From Gerris lacustris (taxonomy: Eukaryota; Arthropoda; Insecta; Hemiptera; Gerridae), in assembly GCA_951217055.1 (NCBI GenBank), contig OX578286.1:36302345-36366344 (forward strand): 64,000 nucleotides of DNA, written 5' to 3'. The translations under genes and the position numbers were made by a program. Each line of letters begins with the position of its first letter. Within the stretch, counting starts at the first letter, position 1. The notes beneath the pieces are model-generated. The model was not told where the DNA came from, searched no databases, and saw only the letters and a list, made by a program, of their open reading frames with translations. This document shows positions 35,391-47,900 of this stretch, in pieces.

Positions 35391-35549
35391 AAAGGAGACT
35401 AATAGACGTCTAACAGAATCAGTTTGATTGCATTATTTATTAATTTGATGTTTGTGACTTATAATGTTCCAAGATTAAGCCTTTATGACGTACTAAATAC
35501 TTGTAGCATTTTACTAATTTAGTTTTTAAAAAGTTATAATCTTATACTG

Positions 35550-35880
35550 ACTACAACAATGTTTAAAAACAATTTCTGTCTTAGAATTTTTGAAATCGGA
35601 GACAAAATATTTTCGTTCTTCGGCAAAATCAGTAAAAAAAAATCGTAGCCAAGTAATCGTAGTAAGCTCGGAAGCAAAAGTTTGAGCACATGTGGAGGAA
35701 AATGGGCGCAGAAATTAGAAAATGATGTGGGACCAACAATGGGCTAATTCTAACACTATTATTCGAATTCCATGAAAATACAATTTTTTTTAAAAGATAT
35801 AGTAGTTCTTAAAAATGTTAGACTGACTGACTAACAGACATACGAAACTAAACATGCTCTCCCATTCTGAAACAGATTTC
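35550..35880. repeat. Dispersed repeat fragment (GGAAGCTATGTG family)
   Basis: Shares GGACCAACAATGGGCTAAT (35732-35750) and the nearby GAATTTTTGAAATCGGAGAC block with the copies at 46960-47900 and 63290-63640. Confidence 0.55.
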
Positions 35881-35924
35881 TATCCAGGAATTTTTTAATG
35901 CTTATGAAAATTTCTCTCTTAACA

Positions 35925-36235
35925 ATCAAAATCCTTTCCTTACAATTACAATGCTTTCTTTACAATCACAATGGTTTCTTTACAATCACAATGGTTTCTT
36001 CACTATCACAATAATTTCTTCACAATCACAATGCTTTCTTCACAATCACAATACTTTCTTCACAATCACAATTCGTTCTTTACAATTACAGTGCTTTCTT
36101 TACAATCACAATCCTTTCTTTGCAATCTCAATGATTTCTTTGCAATCTCAATGATTCCTTTACAATCACAATGCTTTCTTCACAATCACAATGCTTTTCT
36201 TAACAATCACAATGACTACTTCTTTATAATCACTG
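35925..36235. repeat. 20-bp minisatellite, about 15 copies
   Basis: Repeats of ACAATCACAATGGTTTCTTT with variants. The 20-bp period gives 20-residue repeats in the overlapping open frames, which are not genes. Confidence 0.92.
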
Positions 36236-36673
36236 CTTTAACAGCTACATTAAATGTTGTAGAATTAAGTAGGTAGGTTTTTTTCTGTTATCCGCAAAAG
36301 CGGATAACAGAAAAAACAGAAGCGCAATTTATGATCTTAAGATTGTGAACACTTATTATGCAAAATTTGTACATTTTTGTTTTCATTTTCAGAAGGTTGT
36401 TGATTCTGTACATTTTCTTCAATGAACTGTTACTTCATCAATAATGATGAATGAATAATTGGAAGGATGTTTATATTTTGTAAGATGTAATTATCTAGTG
36501 AGAGTTACCTGATTATGATTTTCATAACATTGGGATTGTCATGTACCTCTGTCCTCACATCTCTTAAAGGAAACAAATATTCTAAGAAAATGCTCTTTTG
36601 GTAGATTAGTTGTTGAAAAATAAACACGAAGTTTATTATTATCTTAATGTTTCTTATTTTTCTTGTTCTTTAG

Positions 36674-36852
36674 GTGCAGTTAAAAACTTCTTTTGTCGTG
36701 TTTGCTCTAAAGGCTATGTTTACAAACATCATCTCAGACGACATGTTAAATTTGAATGCAATAAAAAGCCGGCTATCCCATGTCCCTTGTGCCCTTACGT
36801 GGCAAGGAGAAAGGACACTTTAAAAGGACATATTGTGCTTGTTCATCGCTAA
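36674..36852 (+). CDS. lola: lola alternative 3' terminal exon 14 (shortest complete exon)
   Basis: Acceptor TTGTTCTTTAG ends at 36673; entry codon Gly, then AVKNFFC. About 59 residues, the shortest here. Finger 1 is CRVCSKGYVYKHHLRRH, C2HC end VKFEC. The next residue is Asn (CNKKP), as in exon 8. Finger 2 is CPLCPYVARRKDTLKGH-IVLV-H. The protein ends one residue after the last His. AATAAA at 36936-36941. Confidence 0.9.
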
Positions 36853-36935
36853 ATTGTGAGAAGAATGTACGTCCATGAATTGTGTCGTTAATTTAACAAT
36901 TTGTTGTTTGTTATACATTATGATCATATGTCTGA

Positions 36936-36941
36936 AATAAA
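36936..36941 (+). promoter_or_regulatory. Candidate poly(A) signal of exon 14
   Basis: AATAAA (overlapping repeat AATAAAATAAA) about 85 bases after the stop, followed by a TTGTGTGT stretch. Confidence 0.6.
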
Positions 36942-37154
36942 ATAAAAAAATAGAATTATTATTATTGTGTGTACATTTTTTTTAATATTGATGTTGAGTT
37001 TTGAAATTTTTTGCAAAACTGTGTTTCCTTTTATGTTTTAATTTGTGTGTTTGGTGAAAGGTTATTTATGTTGAATTCAACTTATATATGTCAGATGAAA
37101 TTACTACCCTCATAAAGCTAGCTCTATTCTATAAACGAATCAGTTTAGATGGGG

Positions 37155-37968
37155 TTAAGGCGGAAATACACATGCTAGTAAAAAAGCATGCCAGTGGCGA
37201 GTTACTAGCACGTTAGTAGCTGGCATGCTGCAGACGCAGTGTACATTTACCAGTGAAACAGCATGCTACTATCGTCCGGATGATTGGTCTTGTGCCAGCT
37301 ACCTAGCACATGACAATACACATTCCAGCCACAGTTCTAGTTTTGAAACAGGCAATCGTTTCTTGCCTTCTTTTAGCCGGAATAAATTATGAAATAATTG
37401 TATTTGATTTAATTAATTTTGATAGTTTTATTAATTGTTTCAATGTACCTTATGAATGTATCGGTGCGGAATGAAATTAACCAGATTGTTCTGTTACTTG
37501 CAAAGAACTGTGTTTTAAAACATTTAAAAAATAATAAAAAGACACGAAGAGTGTGGGTAAAGATTGGATAGCTAGAAGGGAATTAGGTACATGGAGCGAC
37601 TCAGTGCCTACTAAATGAAATGCGGTTCGGGGACGTTAATGGTTTTAGGAATCAATTGCGAATGCTTCCGGAGAAAGGTGATGAGTTGTTGTCAGATACC
37701 CGCGAAAGGAAGGAACGCAACTGAAGACTGAAGGGCTGAGGGAGACTCGTGCTAGCTACTAGCAACCTTTCGCTGGCAGGCCTGTTCACACATGCCTTAT
37801 CAGTTCCCCTCCCCTCGATTTGTGCCACTGGCAAGACAAAAATCAAACCTCGTGCGATTTACTCGCATGCTTTTCACTCGCATGCTATTTGATGTATACA
37901 CATACGAGTAGCTCTCCTCTGCGAGCTACTCTTATTGCGAGTAACTAGCATGTGTATTTCCGCCTTTA
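37155..37968. mobile_element. ~808-bp TIR element with TTA target duplication
   Basis: Element 37158-37965: AGGCGGAAATACACATGCTA at the left, inverted TAGCATGTGTATTTCCGCCT at the right, with TTA directly outside both ends. A 3-bp TTA/TAA duplication fits PIF/Harbinger-type elements. Interior rich in TAGCA/GCATGC motifs; no transposase seen. Confidence 0.8.
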
Positions 37969-38282
37969 TACAACATTATTAGCGCGAAGATACAGAATTC
38001 TTGCTAATGAACGAAGATGATTTGATATTTTCTTAATCTTGGTTCATTTGCTTTAAACATTCTGACGGATTCTCTCGTTTGGAATAATCAAGTTACAAGA
38101 AAACAGAGCTTGTTAAATATAACAGAAAATAAATGTTAGTTAAAGTTAGTTATGTTCCAAACATTTACCTTTGGAGAAGTGAGGGTTGTTCCAGAGTAGC
38201 CACTCCATGGATGGATGTTCATTTTATGAGTTGACGCCGAAGTTGCTGAGTCTTGAAGAGCAACTAAACTGAGCCGGTGTTC

Positions 38283-38760
38283 TTAAAGCGGCCCACACAC
38301 TAACAGTTTAACTGAAGATAACGATCTGTCCGTCCACGGAGCTTGGCCACACACTCGTCAGTTTTCCTTAAGTTGACGGACTGCAGTCGGAGGTGGACTG
38401 TAGGTGTGTGGAGGGTAGAGGCAAGGATCGGATGGAAGGAGAGATGACAGTCCGTGGACTGTCCGGCCTGTGCCTCAAGATCAATGTCGCCCTACACTAT
38501 CAGTCGGCCTACAGGCGTGTAGAGTGATTCGTATTTATTTTGTTTATTTCCCTTCGTCGGACTGCAGTTAAAAATCGACAGATATCGGCCTGCAGGCATT
38601 CATCGCACAGTGTATGGTGCATACAGGCACAGATCTGTAGTTCTTTACGATTGCCTGCAGGCGGTGGACGGGTAATGTGTGGTGGTCTGAGATTTTGGCC
38701 TTACGATAATCGTATACGATAACGGCCTGCAGTTAAACTGTAAGTGTGTGGGCCCCTTAA
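38283..38760. mobile_element. ~470-bp TIR element flanked by TTAA
   Basis: Left AGCGGCCCACACACTAACAG then TTTAACTG; right, inverted, GGGGCCCACACACTTACAGT then TTAACTG. TTAA lies at 38283-38286 and 38757-38760. TTAA flanks suggest a piggyBac-type mover, or a TTA-targeting one. The interior repeats CTGCAG/CCTGCAGGC motifs. No ORF of note. Confidence 0.78.
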
Positions 38761-40165
38761 CGATCTTGAAAATAATTATTAACCCGGCAAAACTAAACTT
38801 GCGTCGCTATGGTAACACGTTATTTTATTTATAAAGCTCATATGGGCCAAAAATCAGCCGACTCTGTGAGCACTTTTACCCGGTAAAATATATGAACTAA
38901 AACAACCCTAAATAAAAACATTCTTAGTTACTTAAAATCAACCACATTCTTTAGTTTTTGTTAAAGTAACATCTTTCTAATGGATTTAAAGTGCTTATGT
39001 GTCTTTGTCCGCGATATCTTTCTGACAAAAGAAGATCACTGTGATATTGATAATGAATAACTATCTCATAGCTGGGCCCATTTCCCAAAACTCGTTGCTT
39101 ACTTATCTACACATGAATGGAGGGAATTAGGTATAATGCTACTTACTTGAACCTTTATCCTGAAAGAAACTGCTTATCTAACCTTTATAGTAATGAAACC
39201 CTACTGATAAGGACATTATCAATTAACATGATGTTCCTAGTCAAAAGAAGGTCTCGGTAGCTCGTTTAGGAGAGGAGTTAGTTCTCCAAAAAGTTTAATA
39301 AAGTCACAACTGGGCTCAATTCCTGGACAATTTAATCCCAATTCCCCCCTTCTGCGCGGTGTTTATGTGAAGTGGTGACTCACTGGTTGATTATGCCAAC
39401 CATGTAAGTTATACTGCTAATGAAATGACAATCTAACCCCGTGTTATCCATTTATAGTTGGGTAGGGCCTTCATCATACCTTGAACATGGGCTGTTGCAC
39501 CACAAAGTTAGATGTCTAAAGAATGGTGTTTTGAGATAAGCATTGGTATCAATGAGTGTAATTTCTTTATCTGAAATAGAGACAATGGTGTCCAATGTCT
39601 CGTCTTTCAGACAAAGACAATGGTGCATCACTCTAATAAATAAATTGTTATTTAAATATGATTCGAACTAAGAAATATCACTTTAATGGTGATCATCTCA
39701 ATGCAGTTGTGGAAAAAGATTTTCTTCCTGAAAATGAGTTTGCGCGATGGTAAATAAGTACCGAATTCGCTTCAGGAGTGCTATGTTGGAAATTATTAAA
39801 ATAAATATTGCCTGCAAGCTTTTCCAATCATCTGAATGTTACTTTTTCTGACAAAATTGACTTGTCTGCAAATTTAAATTTTACTCCAGCTTCATTTTGC
39901 CGCAATTATTCTAAGGGGAAAACACTAATGTGTGTTTATTGCTTTCTAGCTTTAATTCTTGTTTTAAACTTGTCTTAGGATCAGAGCTTTGGTTTTGGTA
40001 ATGTGCTCTTTTCAAAATTTGCTTTATGCTTGGCAGCATCTTTTGGGTGCTTTTAAAATCGTTCATTCATTTATGTTTGGAGAGTTAGAGGAGTTGTTTT
40101 TTTTCAGTTTTGTACTTTAACATCTGTATACGAGTATATTATTAATTTATTTCTTATTGTTTTAG
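38761..40165. other. Spacer before exon 15
   Basis: Moderately AT-rich non-coding DNA; no gene, TIR element or tandem repeat recognised. It ends in the T-rich acceptor tract of exon 15. Confidence 0.5.
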
Positions 40166-40464
40166 GTTACGTTTGCAGCAATTGCGGTAAAAGTTACACA
40201 TCGACGTACACTCTGAGACGTCATCTGCGCTACGAATGCGGCAAAGAGCCTCAGTTCGCTTGCAACTACTGCCCGTTTAAAGCCAAACTCAAATCGAATC
40301 TTATAAAACACGTTCGTCTCAAACACGAAATATCTGAAAAGACCTTTTTCTGTCCTCACTGTCCTTATACGTCTAAAGCACCTCATTACCTGAAATATCA
40401 CATGATAAGGATGCATTTGGATGCGTTTAAGTCCATGAACGGAGATATATTAGATGGCCAATGA
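40166..40464 (+). CDS. lola: lola alternative 3' terminal exon 15 (three fingers)
   Basis: Acceptor TATTGTTTTAG ends at 40165; entry codon Gly, then YVC with almost no lead. About 99 residues. Finger 1 is CSNCGKSYTSTYTLRRH, C2HC end LRYEC. Finger 2 is CNYCPFKAKLKSNLIKH-VRLK-H. Finger 3 is CPHCPYTSKAPHYLKYH-MIRM-H, after linker EISEKTFF. The third finger has an odd helix (KAPHYLKY) with Pro at helix position 1. The tail is about 15 residues (LDAFKSMNGDILDGQ), stop TGA. GC is higher than in the flanks. Confidence 0.9.
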
Positions 40465-40949
40465 TTGCTTTTATCATTGCGAATCGTCCAAGAGCGGAGA
40501 AATTAATGAGGATTGTTGATTGACATTATTGTAAACTAAAACGGCGCTTTGAATTCATTGTTTTTATATTGTGTTAATAATCATAAAATACTTCCAACAT
40601 GTTACATTATAATTTTATTACAATCTATGTTAGACCGTCCATAGCAAATCTGTTAATTGTATTATCATCTGTTAGATTAGTCATTAAACCATTCTTAATA
40701 TATATATTTTTTTTAAAGTTATTTCCTTCTTTCTCTGTTTCAAATGTGTTGATAAATTGTTATTATATTATATAATATATATTTGTATTGTAATAATTGT
40801 TATAATATAATAATAATTTATTATTATACAATAAGTAGAGTTAATATATTTTTTTATTTTATTTAATGTTGATAAATTATTTATGTTGAATATTTACGTA
40901 AGTATCGTACTCAAATACAATAAATCTAGGTCATCCTCTTTTTTTGTCC

Positions 40950-41720
40950 TTTTTTAGAAATTTATCGACTGTAAGTGCTGGAGTACCTCAGGGCAGTATC
41001 TTAGGGCCTCTCCTTTATACCTTTTATACCCATGACATCCTCCAACATTTGAATGCAAAAACCGAAGAAGGATGTTGGCATTCCTTCACCTTTGCAGATG
41101 ATAATGCTATCCTATCTGTCTACGAACACCCTAAAATGACATCCAATAATACTCAAAGCCACCTTCTCCTTCTGAAATTTAAGTTAAGAAATTGGAGGAT
41201 CATGTAAAATTTTACTCGTCTGTACTCCTGTCATTCTTAAATAAGTTCTTATTCCTCTTTCCTATACATTTCGATACCTTGACCTTCACCTTGATAGACG
41301 ACTCACTTGACAACATCCTACAATAACAAAACTTACGGACATTTCAATATGATTTAAGTTGCTGATTCATCTCATTGATCTTTGGTCTAATCTTACTTTA
41401 AATAATAAACTTCCATTGTGATGTTATCTGCCAACCAATTTGGTCTAGAAGTGTGGGGTAGCACCAAACCTTCCAACATCCTTCGAATCCAAACTCTCCG
41501 AACCAAGATCCGCAGGAAAATCACAGTTGTCAACGTACGTCTCCAACCTCTCTTACCACAACGACATCATTGCCCTTTTGTTCGTTATTCTTCCGATATG
41601 AACATTTTATAAATTACTCACTGTCCAATCACCTTAATCATCTAATTGAACTCCTTACGTCCCAATTCACCACGTCACTTGAAGAGGCAGTGGCTCAGAG
41701 ATTTACTTATCACATCATTT
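40950..41720 (+). pseudogene. Decayed non-LTR reverse transcriptase fragment
   Basis: Plus-strand frame at 40965-41204 reads SAGVPQGSILGPLLY and TFADDNAILS, i.e. the PQGS and (F)ADD catalytic motifs of a non-LTR (Jockey-like) reverse transcriptase. A second frame at 41418-41530 (QFGLEVWGSTKPSNI) matches the region after the catalytic core. Frameshifts, stops and missing ends on both sides make it dead. Confidence 0.8.
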
Positions 41721-42101
41721 TATCACTAATGAGACTGACTAGAGATGGGTTGTTCACGAATGATCGCATGAACGACGTTAAAGAAAACATAAGAGTATCT
41801 ATCTATTAAATTTATTTTTTTGCTTGCCTTAGACTTTAATATTGTGAGAAATAGAAGTCTTGATAACTCTTGGTAACGTGCCTGCTTGGTGGTTGTTTTC
41901 AGTCTTTACTGCGGATATAGCGTACTAAGTTTAATAATCGGGTTTGGTCGTGACTCATTCCCCGAAACGACCGATTTTGCCCATCTCTAGTATAAATGAA
42001 GCCTTAGTTATACTGCTGCACATAACTTTGTTTTCTTTATCGCTGTATTTTCATAATATACCTATTTATTCTTCTACTTATTATTAACCTTTTTCTTTCA
42101 G

Positions 42102-42382
42102 GAAGTCCGTTACCTCCACGAGTTACACTTGCTAAAGGTATCGGTGCCAAGAAGAAATTCGTATGCACGGTATGTGATCGTGGCTACAGATTCAAAGCGG
42201 ATTTGGCCAAGCATCTCAAATTGGAATGTCAGAAAGAACCACAATTCGCCTGCCCTGTTTGCCCTTACAAAGCGTACCGTGAAAGCAACGTTCGTAAACA
42301 CGTCGAACGAGTTCATCCCGGTCAAACTTATCCAAAGGAAAATCCATGTCAAGAAGACGATCAACGATCTAAAAAAATCTGA
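42102..42382 (+). CDS. lola: lola alternative 3' terminal exon 16 (long lead and basic tail)
   Basis: Acceptor CTTTCAG ends at 42101; entry codon G|GA, then SPLPPRVTLAKGIGAKKKF. This is a lead of about 20 residues before finger 1, longer than in any exon except the extended form of exon 20. About 93 residues. Finger 1 is CTVCDRGYRFKADLAKH, C2HC end LKLEC, then QKEPQFA. Finger 2 is CPVCPYKAYRESNVRKH-VERV-H. The charged tail (PKENPCQEDDQRSKKI) ends in TGA. Inside the lead, AAAG at 42136-42139 is followed by GT in the same phase, so a shorter form is formally possible, but that site lacks a good pyrimidine tract. Confidence 0.88.
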
Positions 42383-43334
42383 AATATTTAAGTATAGAAT
42401 GGATGTTGGTCATAGTTCCTATTTACATCGCAAGATCATTATACAACATCCAATAATTATGAAGATAGTATTATCTCTTACTAGCTAACTCTTAGCCAAT
42501 AATATTATTAAGATTAGTATTAAGTTCTGCATTATTATTATTATTACCAATTTATCATACTAAATGAACATAATACAAGCTCGAAATATTAAACCATAGC
42601 CATTTGCCAGAGCGGATTTTATTCTGCCAATCCATTTTCTTCTAGACCTTTGAAATTTAGCCCAGTAAGACTCTTTCGCTTCTATAGAAAGTTTAAAACG
42701 AGTTTTGAAAGTTAAAAAAACATTTAAATGAGTGTAAAATTATAATTTTTGTAGACATTTTAAAAAATCTTATGGTGTAATTTTTTATTCCAGCTTAATT
42801 GGAAAGGATAGTTCAGCCCTGCATTTATTTTGCTTTAGCAGAAGCAGTAATTAGCTTTCTTGTAAAATTATCAATCGTTCAATGTCATTTTTTGTATTAA
42901 TATAATTAACAACAAATTAAAATTTAAATTAATTATTTATCGCATCAGACTATTGACGAGAATTGTCGATTAATTAAAAAATTTTGGTTAGTGCAAATAA
43001 ATCCTGCTTAACAATACGCAAACTTTTGCACGTGGATGACCCAATAAAGCATTTTTTAATTGAACATGTATGCTCCAGTCTAGCCATTATCTCAGACATA
43101 TCGTTTCTTAAGTCTTCTCTCTCTAAAAAAATTGTTTTATTAATGTTATTATTTTCTTTAAAAAAGAAAGAACTTAGTTTTTATAAGAGATTAACAACTT
43201 TTACAAATAAAGAGCTTCTTAAATAATTTATAATTTTAATGCTGAAGTTAGTAACATTGCAATTTTAAAGTGATAGAAATCTTAGATCTAGTGTACTTAA
43301 TTAATAACGTTCCTTACACTGAAATCTTTTATAA

Positions 43335-44045
43335 ATCGTTTGTTTTTTGTTTTTTAGGGTTTCGTTGTTAAACCAAAAAAAGAAACCCTTATAGTTTCGT
43401 TCATGTGTCTGTCTGTCTGTCTGTCTGTCACTCTGTACGGTTTCAATAACTTTTGAATAAAAAGAGATAGAAACGTGAAACTTTCCAATATTAAAGATCG
43501 TTTTGAGGCGCACACAGGAAAAATATAGCGAACTCAAAATTATCAGCTGTTCAAATCCAAAATGGCGTTTAATAATAGTTTAATTTTAACGGTTTAAAAT
43601 TTTAAAAAATATTTTTTTAACATTTTAAGTGGGGTATCAAATGAAAGGTATTGAAGAGTAGATTACAAATATATATATCACTTAGGGGAAGTGTTCAATT
43701 TTCGGCGCCATTTTGTCAAAAAACATCGAAATTTTGCGTGTCCCCCCCCCTAAAATCTTATTTCCGCTATTACTAAAAATATAGAAAAATATGCAAAATG
43801 TGCGGTCTGATGGGCCAAAGAAAAAATAAGAATAGCAACTTGGTCGGATCAACTGGGAATCCAAGATGGCGGCTAATTGCTGTCACGGGGAAATTTTTTT
43901 TTTTTCAAAATTTTGAGTGGGGTATCAAGTGAAAGGTATTGAAGAGTAGATTACAAAAATATATAACACTTGTGGAAAGCGTTTAATTTTCTATGCCATT
44001 TTGTCAAAAAACATCCAACCCCCCCCCCCCCCCCCCCCCCCATCC
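43335..44045. repeat. Dispersed repeat with (GTCT)n and poly-C
   Basis: GTTTCGTTGTTAAACC, AGAAACCCTTATAGTTTCGT, then GTGTCTGTCTGTCTGTCTGT: a typical insect dispersed repeat head. A ~70-bp block (GGGGTATCAAATGAAAGGTA, TTGAAGAGTAGATTACAAA) occurs twice, near 43631 and 43919. It ends in a ~24-base C run at 44018-44041. Confidence 0.7.
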
Positions 44046-44150
44046 CCCTACTACTAATTTCATGTTTACAACACCAACGAAACCCTTTTTACGTGAGACT
44101 TCACGCACTACCAATTTATTTTACAATGTATTGTTTCAGCCACATTAATT

Positions 44151-44367
44151 ATAGTCCAGGAGATAGCGTGCAAAAAAGTGTCTGACTAACATTATGCTAT
44201 AATTTTTTATATAAGTTAATCTTTTGTTCCCTTTCAGAATATGTGGTCGGCTAAGTTCGTCTGCGGGACATATAATTTTATAAAAGCAATCAAATGATTA
44301 ACTTAAACCCAAAATTCTAGCTTGATGTTAGTCAGACACTTTTTTGCTCGCTATCTCCTGGACTACA
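44151..44367. repeat. Inverted repeat (~55-bp arms)
   Basis: TAGTCCAGGAGATAGCGTGC then AAAAAAGTGTCTGACTAACA at the left pairs with TGTTAGTCAGACACTTTTTT then GCTCGCTATCTCCTGGACTA at the right. The loop is about 110 bases. Probably ends of a small foldback element. Confidence 0.8.
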
Positions 44368-45151
44368 AACATTACTAATTTTAAATGACGCGTGTCATAT
44401 AAATAGTAGTAAATAGTCAAAATACTAATTTAAGTGAAATTAATATAATAATTTAAAAAGTTGTTGCTACATTTAAAAAGAAAAGAAAATGTATGTAAGG
44501 GTTGCTTAATTTTAGTATAGTATAGCAATGATATTTTTATCAAGTGCTTCTGCCACTATTATATATAATTAATTCAATTTTCTAAAATAGTTTTTGGTCT
44601 TACAAGAATTTTGACGTAATCAATTTTTAATTATTAACTAGCAACATAGGATATAGAAATTATTCCAAATAGTTTACTTTTAGTTTAAAGTAAAAAAATA
44701 ATTCGTAACTATTTAAGTATTGTAGCACTTAACTATTAATATTATTAGATTTATATTTATATTCGTAAATTGTATTAATATTTTTATGTTAACAAATTTC
44801 TTTAAGTAAACATTGTTTTAATAGTAATATGTTTTGTTTTTTTTGACATTTTCAAAGTACTTTTATGTTTATTTCTATTATCCACCTTTTCTATTCTTAA
44901 CATTGTACTTAGACAATGTTTTTTTTTTTTAATGTTAAGCAACTTAGTTTTTTGTGGAAATTACTCTTAGTGAAACCTCAGAGTCAAAAATTGGTGAAAA
45001 ACTACAATAGCTGTTACTTTAATTTAGTCAGCTTATGCTATTGCAGTTGTTTGTTATTATCATTGGGATAACGTTCTTGTCCATTAATGATGTCTCTTCC
45101 TTAAAATCACTTCCCCATAAAATGATTTTAAATGCGCATCTATACATTCAC

Positions 45152-45660
45152 ACGAGTAGCGAGGTGAATGTTTAGTTGGCTCATCACCATTGGTTTTGTT
45201 AATTGCCTGATCGCTCGTGGTGGAGGAGCTGGTTTTTGGGATGAGGTTAAAGGTTTTCTAGGGGAACACTCGGTGAGTGTGTAAACGATCATTCTTGTTA
45301 TGGGGATTTAACATACGAATGCCACTCGAATATCGGTGGATGACGAGGCTAAGCACGAGCGTGAATTTGCAGATGCTCTATAACACTTGGTCTCGACGCT
45401 TCTCAAGTGGTGAGGCGAATGTGTAGTTGGTTCATTGCCATTGACTTTGTTAATCGCCTCGCAGATCTTGGTGGAGGAGCTGGTTTTTGGGATGAGTTAA
45501 AGGGTTGTATTGAAAAGGCGAACACTCGGTAAGTTGGTTTGGGGATTTAACATACGAATGCCACTCGAATGTCGACGGGGGACGAGTCAAAGCAGGAGCA
45601 CGAATGCGCAGGTGAGCTATAAGACTTGGTCCCAACGTTTCGTGGCGTTTCGCTTGTACG
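45152..45660. repeat. Two-copy tandem duplication (~255-bp unit)
   Basis: GGTGGAGGAGCTGGTTTTTG, AACATACGAATGCCACTCGA and TAAGACTTGGTC-type blocks occur twice, about 255 bases apart. The open frame of 171 codons at 45510-46025 crosses the second copy and the SINE-like block and shows no domain. Confidence 0.85.
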
Positions 45661-45884
45661 TATTGAATGGACTAAGAGGAGTAATCTCCATGGGAAGACC
45701 CAAACCACGATATTGGAGAACATTGATACCTAAATGCTATCTGGTTGTCAAGTACATTCCTGGAGTTACCTTTAGTCCGCGTTTAATAATAACGGGTCTC
45801 TCACAACCTCTACGTATCTGCAAACCTTTATCTATTCCATTGATCCCAACTTTGTACAGGTGTGTGGCCATAAGATCATTGCTA

Positions 45885-46120
45885 TCATTGTTGCTTTGGA
45901 TTCTGGAGGTTACGGGTTCGATTCCCGTCTTCGACAAGGGCCCTACTTTTGGTGTTCACCTATCATCGCTATATAAATGGTTAGCTACCTATGTTAAGTG
46001 GCGTCCATCCGGTTATGAAAGCTAATAATTCGGTTTTAACAGCTAACGGATCGACGCATCATCATGCATGCATAGTTGTATAAGTCCAGGCTTTAGCCCA
46101 ACAGCCCTCCATGGGCTGTA
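45885..46120 (+). repeat. SINE-like block with tRNA B box
   Basis: GGTTACGGGTTCGATTCCCG is a clear B-box match. A related block lacking the intact B box is at 24185-24330. The sequence continues through CCTCCATGGGCTGTAGGACA. No tRNA cloverleaf can be drawn around it. Confidence 0.5.
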
Positions 46121-46597
46121 GGACAATACTTCAATCGAAAACCCTTGGTTGACCTTTAATTGATAAGATGTTGATGATTATTTTTTTCTTTATTTTTTAA
46201 AACTCAACAAGCAATCTAATAACACTTTAATGAAACTTAAGCAGCGACTGAAAATCATGCTTAGTAACCCTTAGATGACACCCACAGGCGCTCCTGCATC
46301 TATTATTACAATTTAATGTTTCATGTATTTAACTACTTTCTAATATTTATTGATAGTGGTTGTTATTCACTAAATTGGTATTTATTACTTTTTTACTAAC
46401 TTAATTAACAATTTTTTATCATGGCTGACCAACTTAGGGTCTAAATCCAAAAAATAGCAATATAAGTAAATAAATACCTAAATAAAATAATTACTTTTTT
46501 TATTTGCTCGTAATAGCATGATTTCGTGATAGCTGTGGATTATAGTGTTTTTTTATGTTATGAAATGCATTGCTTACTTGGAGTAATCTGTTTGCAG

Positions 46598-46806
46598 GTA
46601 CAACGGAATCCTACCTGAATACCTGCTGGAAGTGCTCGAAACCTTTCACCAACAGATTCAATTTGGATCGTCATTTGAAGTATTGCACAAAGGAAGCTCA
46701 ATTCCAGTGTCCCTATTGCAAACATCGCACCAAAACTAAGAGCAATTTAAAAGCGCATTTAGCCACTAAACATACAAGCAACGTACTGCTGTTTAATAAG
46801 GAATAG
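46598..46806 (+). CDS. lola: lola alternative 3' terminal exon 17 (shortened C2HC spacing)
   Basis: Acceptor TCTGTTTGCAG ends at 46597; entry codon Gly, then TTESYLNTC. About 69 residues. Finger 1 is CWKCSKPFTNRFNLDRH, but the last ligands are H-LKY-C (three residues between) instead of H-x4-C. The linker after it is TKEAQFQ where others have GKEPQF or GVEPQF. Finger 2 is standard: CPYCKHRTKTKSNLKAH-LATK-H. Tail TSNVLLFNKE, stop TAG. Finger 1 is the most divergent in the array and also lacks the usual Tyr in G-x-x-Y (it has Phe). Confidence 0.88.
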
Positions 46807-46959
46807 CTATTTAGATTTTATCATGTTTGTTATTATATTGTTGTATACATTTTTTTTTAATTACATAGTATATAATTTTTCATAAGTTTTATTTTGTTTA
46901 TATATATTTTATTCCTACGTTACCGAAAGTAATGGATGCATTATGAATGATTCCATGGA

Positions 46960-47900
46960 TGCATAATTAAAGAAAATCCATGACAAAAATTCGTTTAAAA
47001 CACTAGGTAACATTTTTGGTTTCGTGTCTGTCTGTCTGGTCGATCGATCGAACCACTATATCTTAATATCTACTGCCTCGATTTTAAGAGATTTAGATGG
47101 TAGGCCATAATTAGCCCATTGTTGGTACCATTCAATCTTCAAATGTCTGCACACGTTAAATATTGCTAAATCGATACTTTCATTTATGTAAATAGTCTGC
47201 TTATTTCTTTGGCACGTAGCTTCCTGGAGTTGATTTTATTCTTTTACAACTTAAATTGTCAAATAAATTTAATTTTCCCCTGGTTTTTTAAAACTTTCAA
47301 ATTTGTTTTTGATTGCTTACATGAATTAAAGTATCAATTTAGCAAAATTTAAAGAGCGGAGACAGTTGCAATCAATCTGGAGCTATCTGCGGGTTACTTT
47401 CGACAAACCATCCAAATTTCACAACAATCAGATGAGTACTTTTGAAGATATATGTTTGTGCGCACATGGATTAAATGGATGCAGAAGATTAAAACTAATA
47501 TAGGACCAACAATGGGCTAATAACCTACCTTTTAACTTTCATTTAAATTAGCGACGGATACGGAACCACAAATGTTCCCTGAAACGGATTTCTGTATTCT
47601 AATTTTTAAAATCGGAGACATGATAAATTTTCGTTCTTCAGAACGATCACATAGCTTCCGTTACCTTCAAAAATATTAAATGATGACAGATTTTTGCTTC
47701 AAAACAGAATTCTGTTTGAAACATCTGAGAACATTTTTGGTCCCGTGTCTGTCTGTCGTTCAATTTATGCGAACCAACCATATCTTAAGAACAATCTGTC
47801 CTATTTTAATGAAATCTGTATGGCAGCTCATTATTAGCCCATTGTTGGTCCCATATAAGTGTCAACCTTCTGTACCAATTTGTTCTCTTCCATGTGAGCA
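46960..47900. repeat. Dispersed repeats, composite block
   Basis: Two similar heads (near 46985-47130 and 47705-47880: AACATTTTTGGT, GTGTCTGTCTGTC, ATTAGCCCATTGTTGGT) and an inverted segment (GGACCAACAATGGGCTAATA near 47502; TTCAGAACGATCACATAGCT at 47639). Same family as 11149, 35550, 62940 and 63290. Confidence 0.65.

Noticed and set aside
42129..42488. 119-codon open frame over exon 16
   Set aside because: Shifted frame across the exon; the phase-correct frame encodes the two fingers and stops at 42382.
45510..46025. 171-codon open frame
   Set aside because: Runs through a duplicated repeat and a SINE-like block; no domain or splice context.
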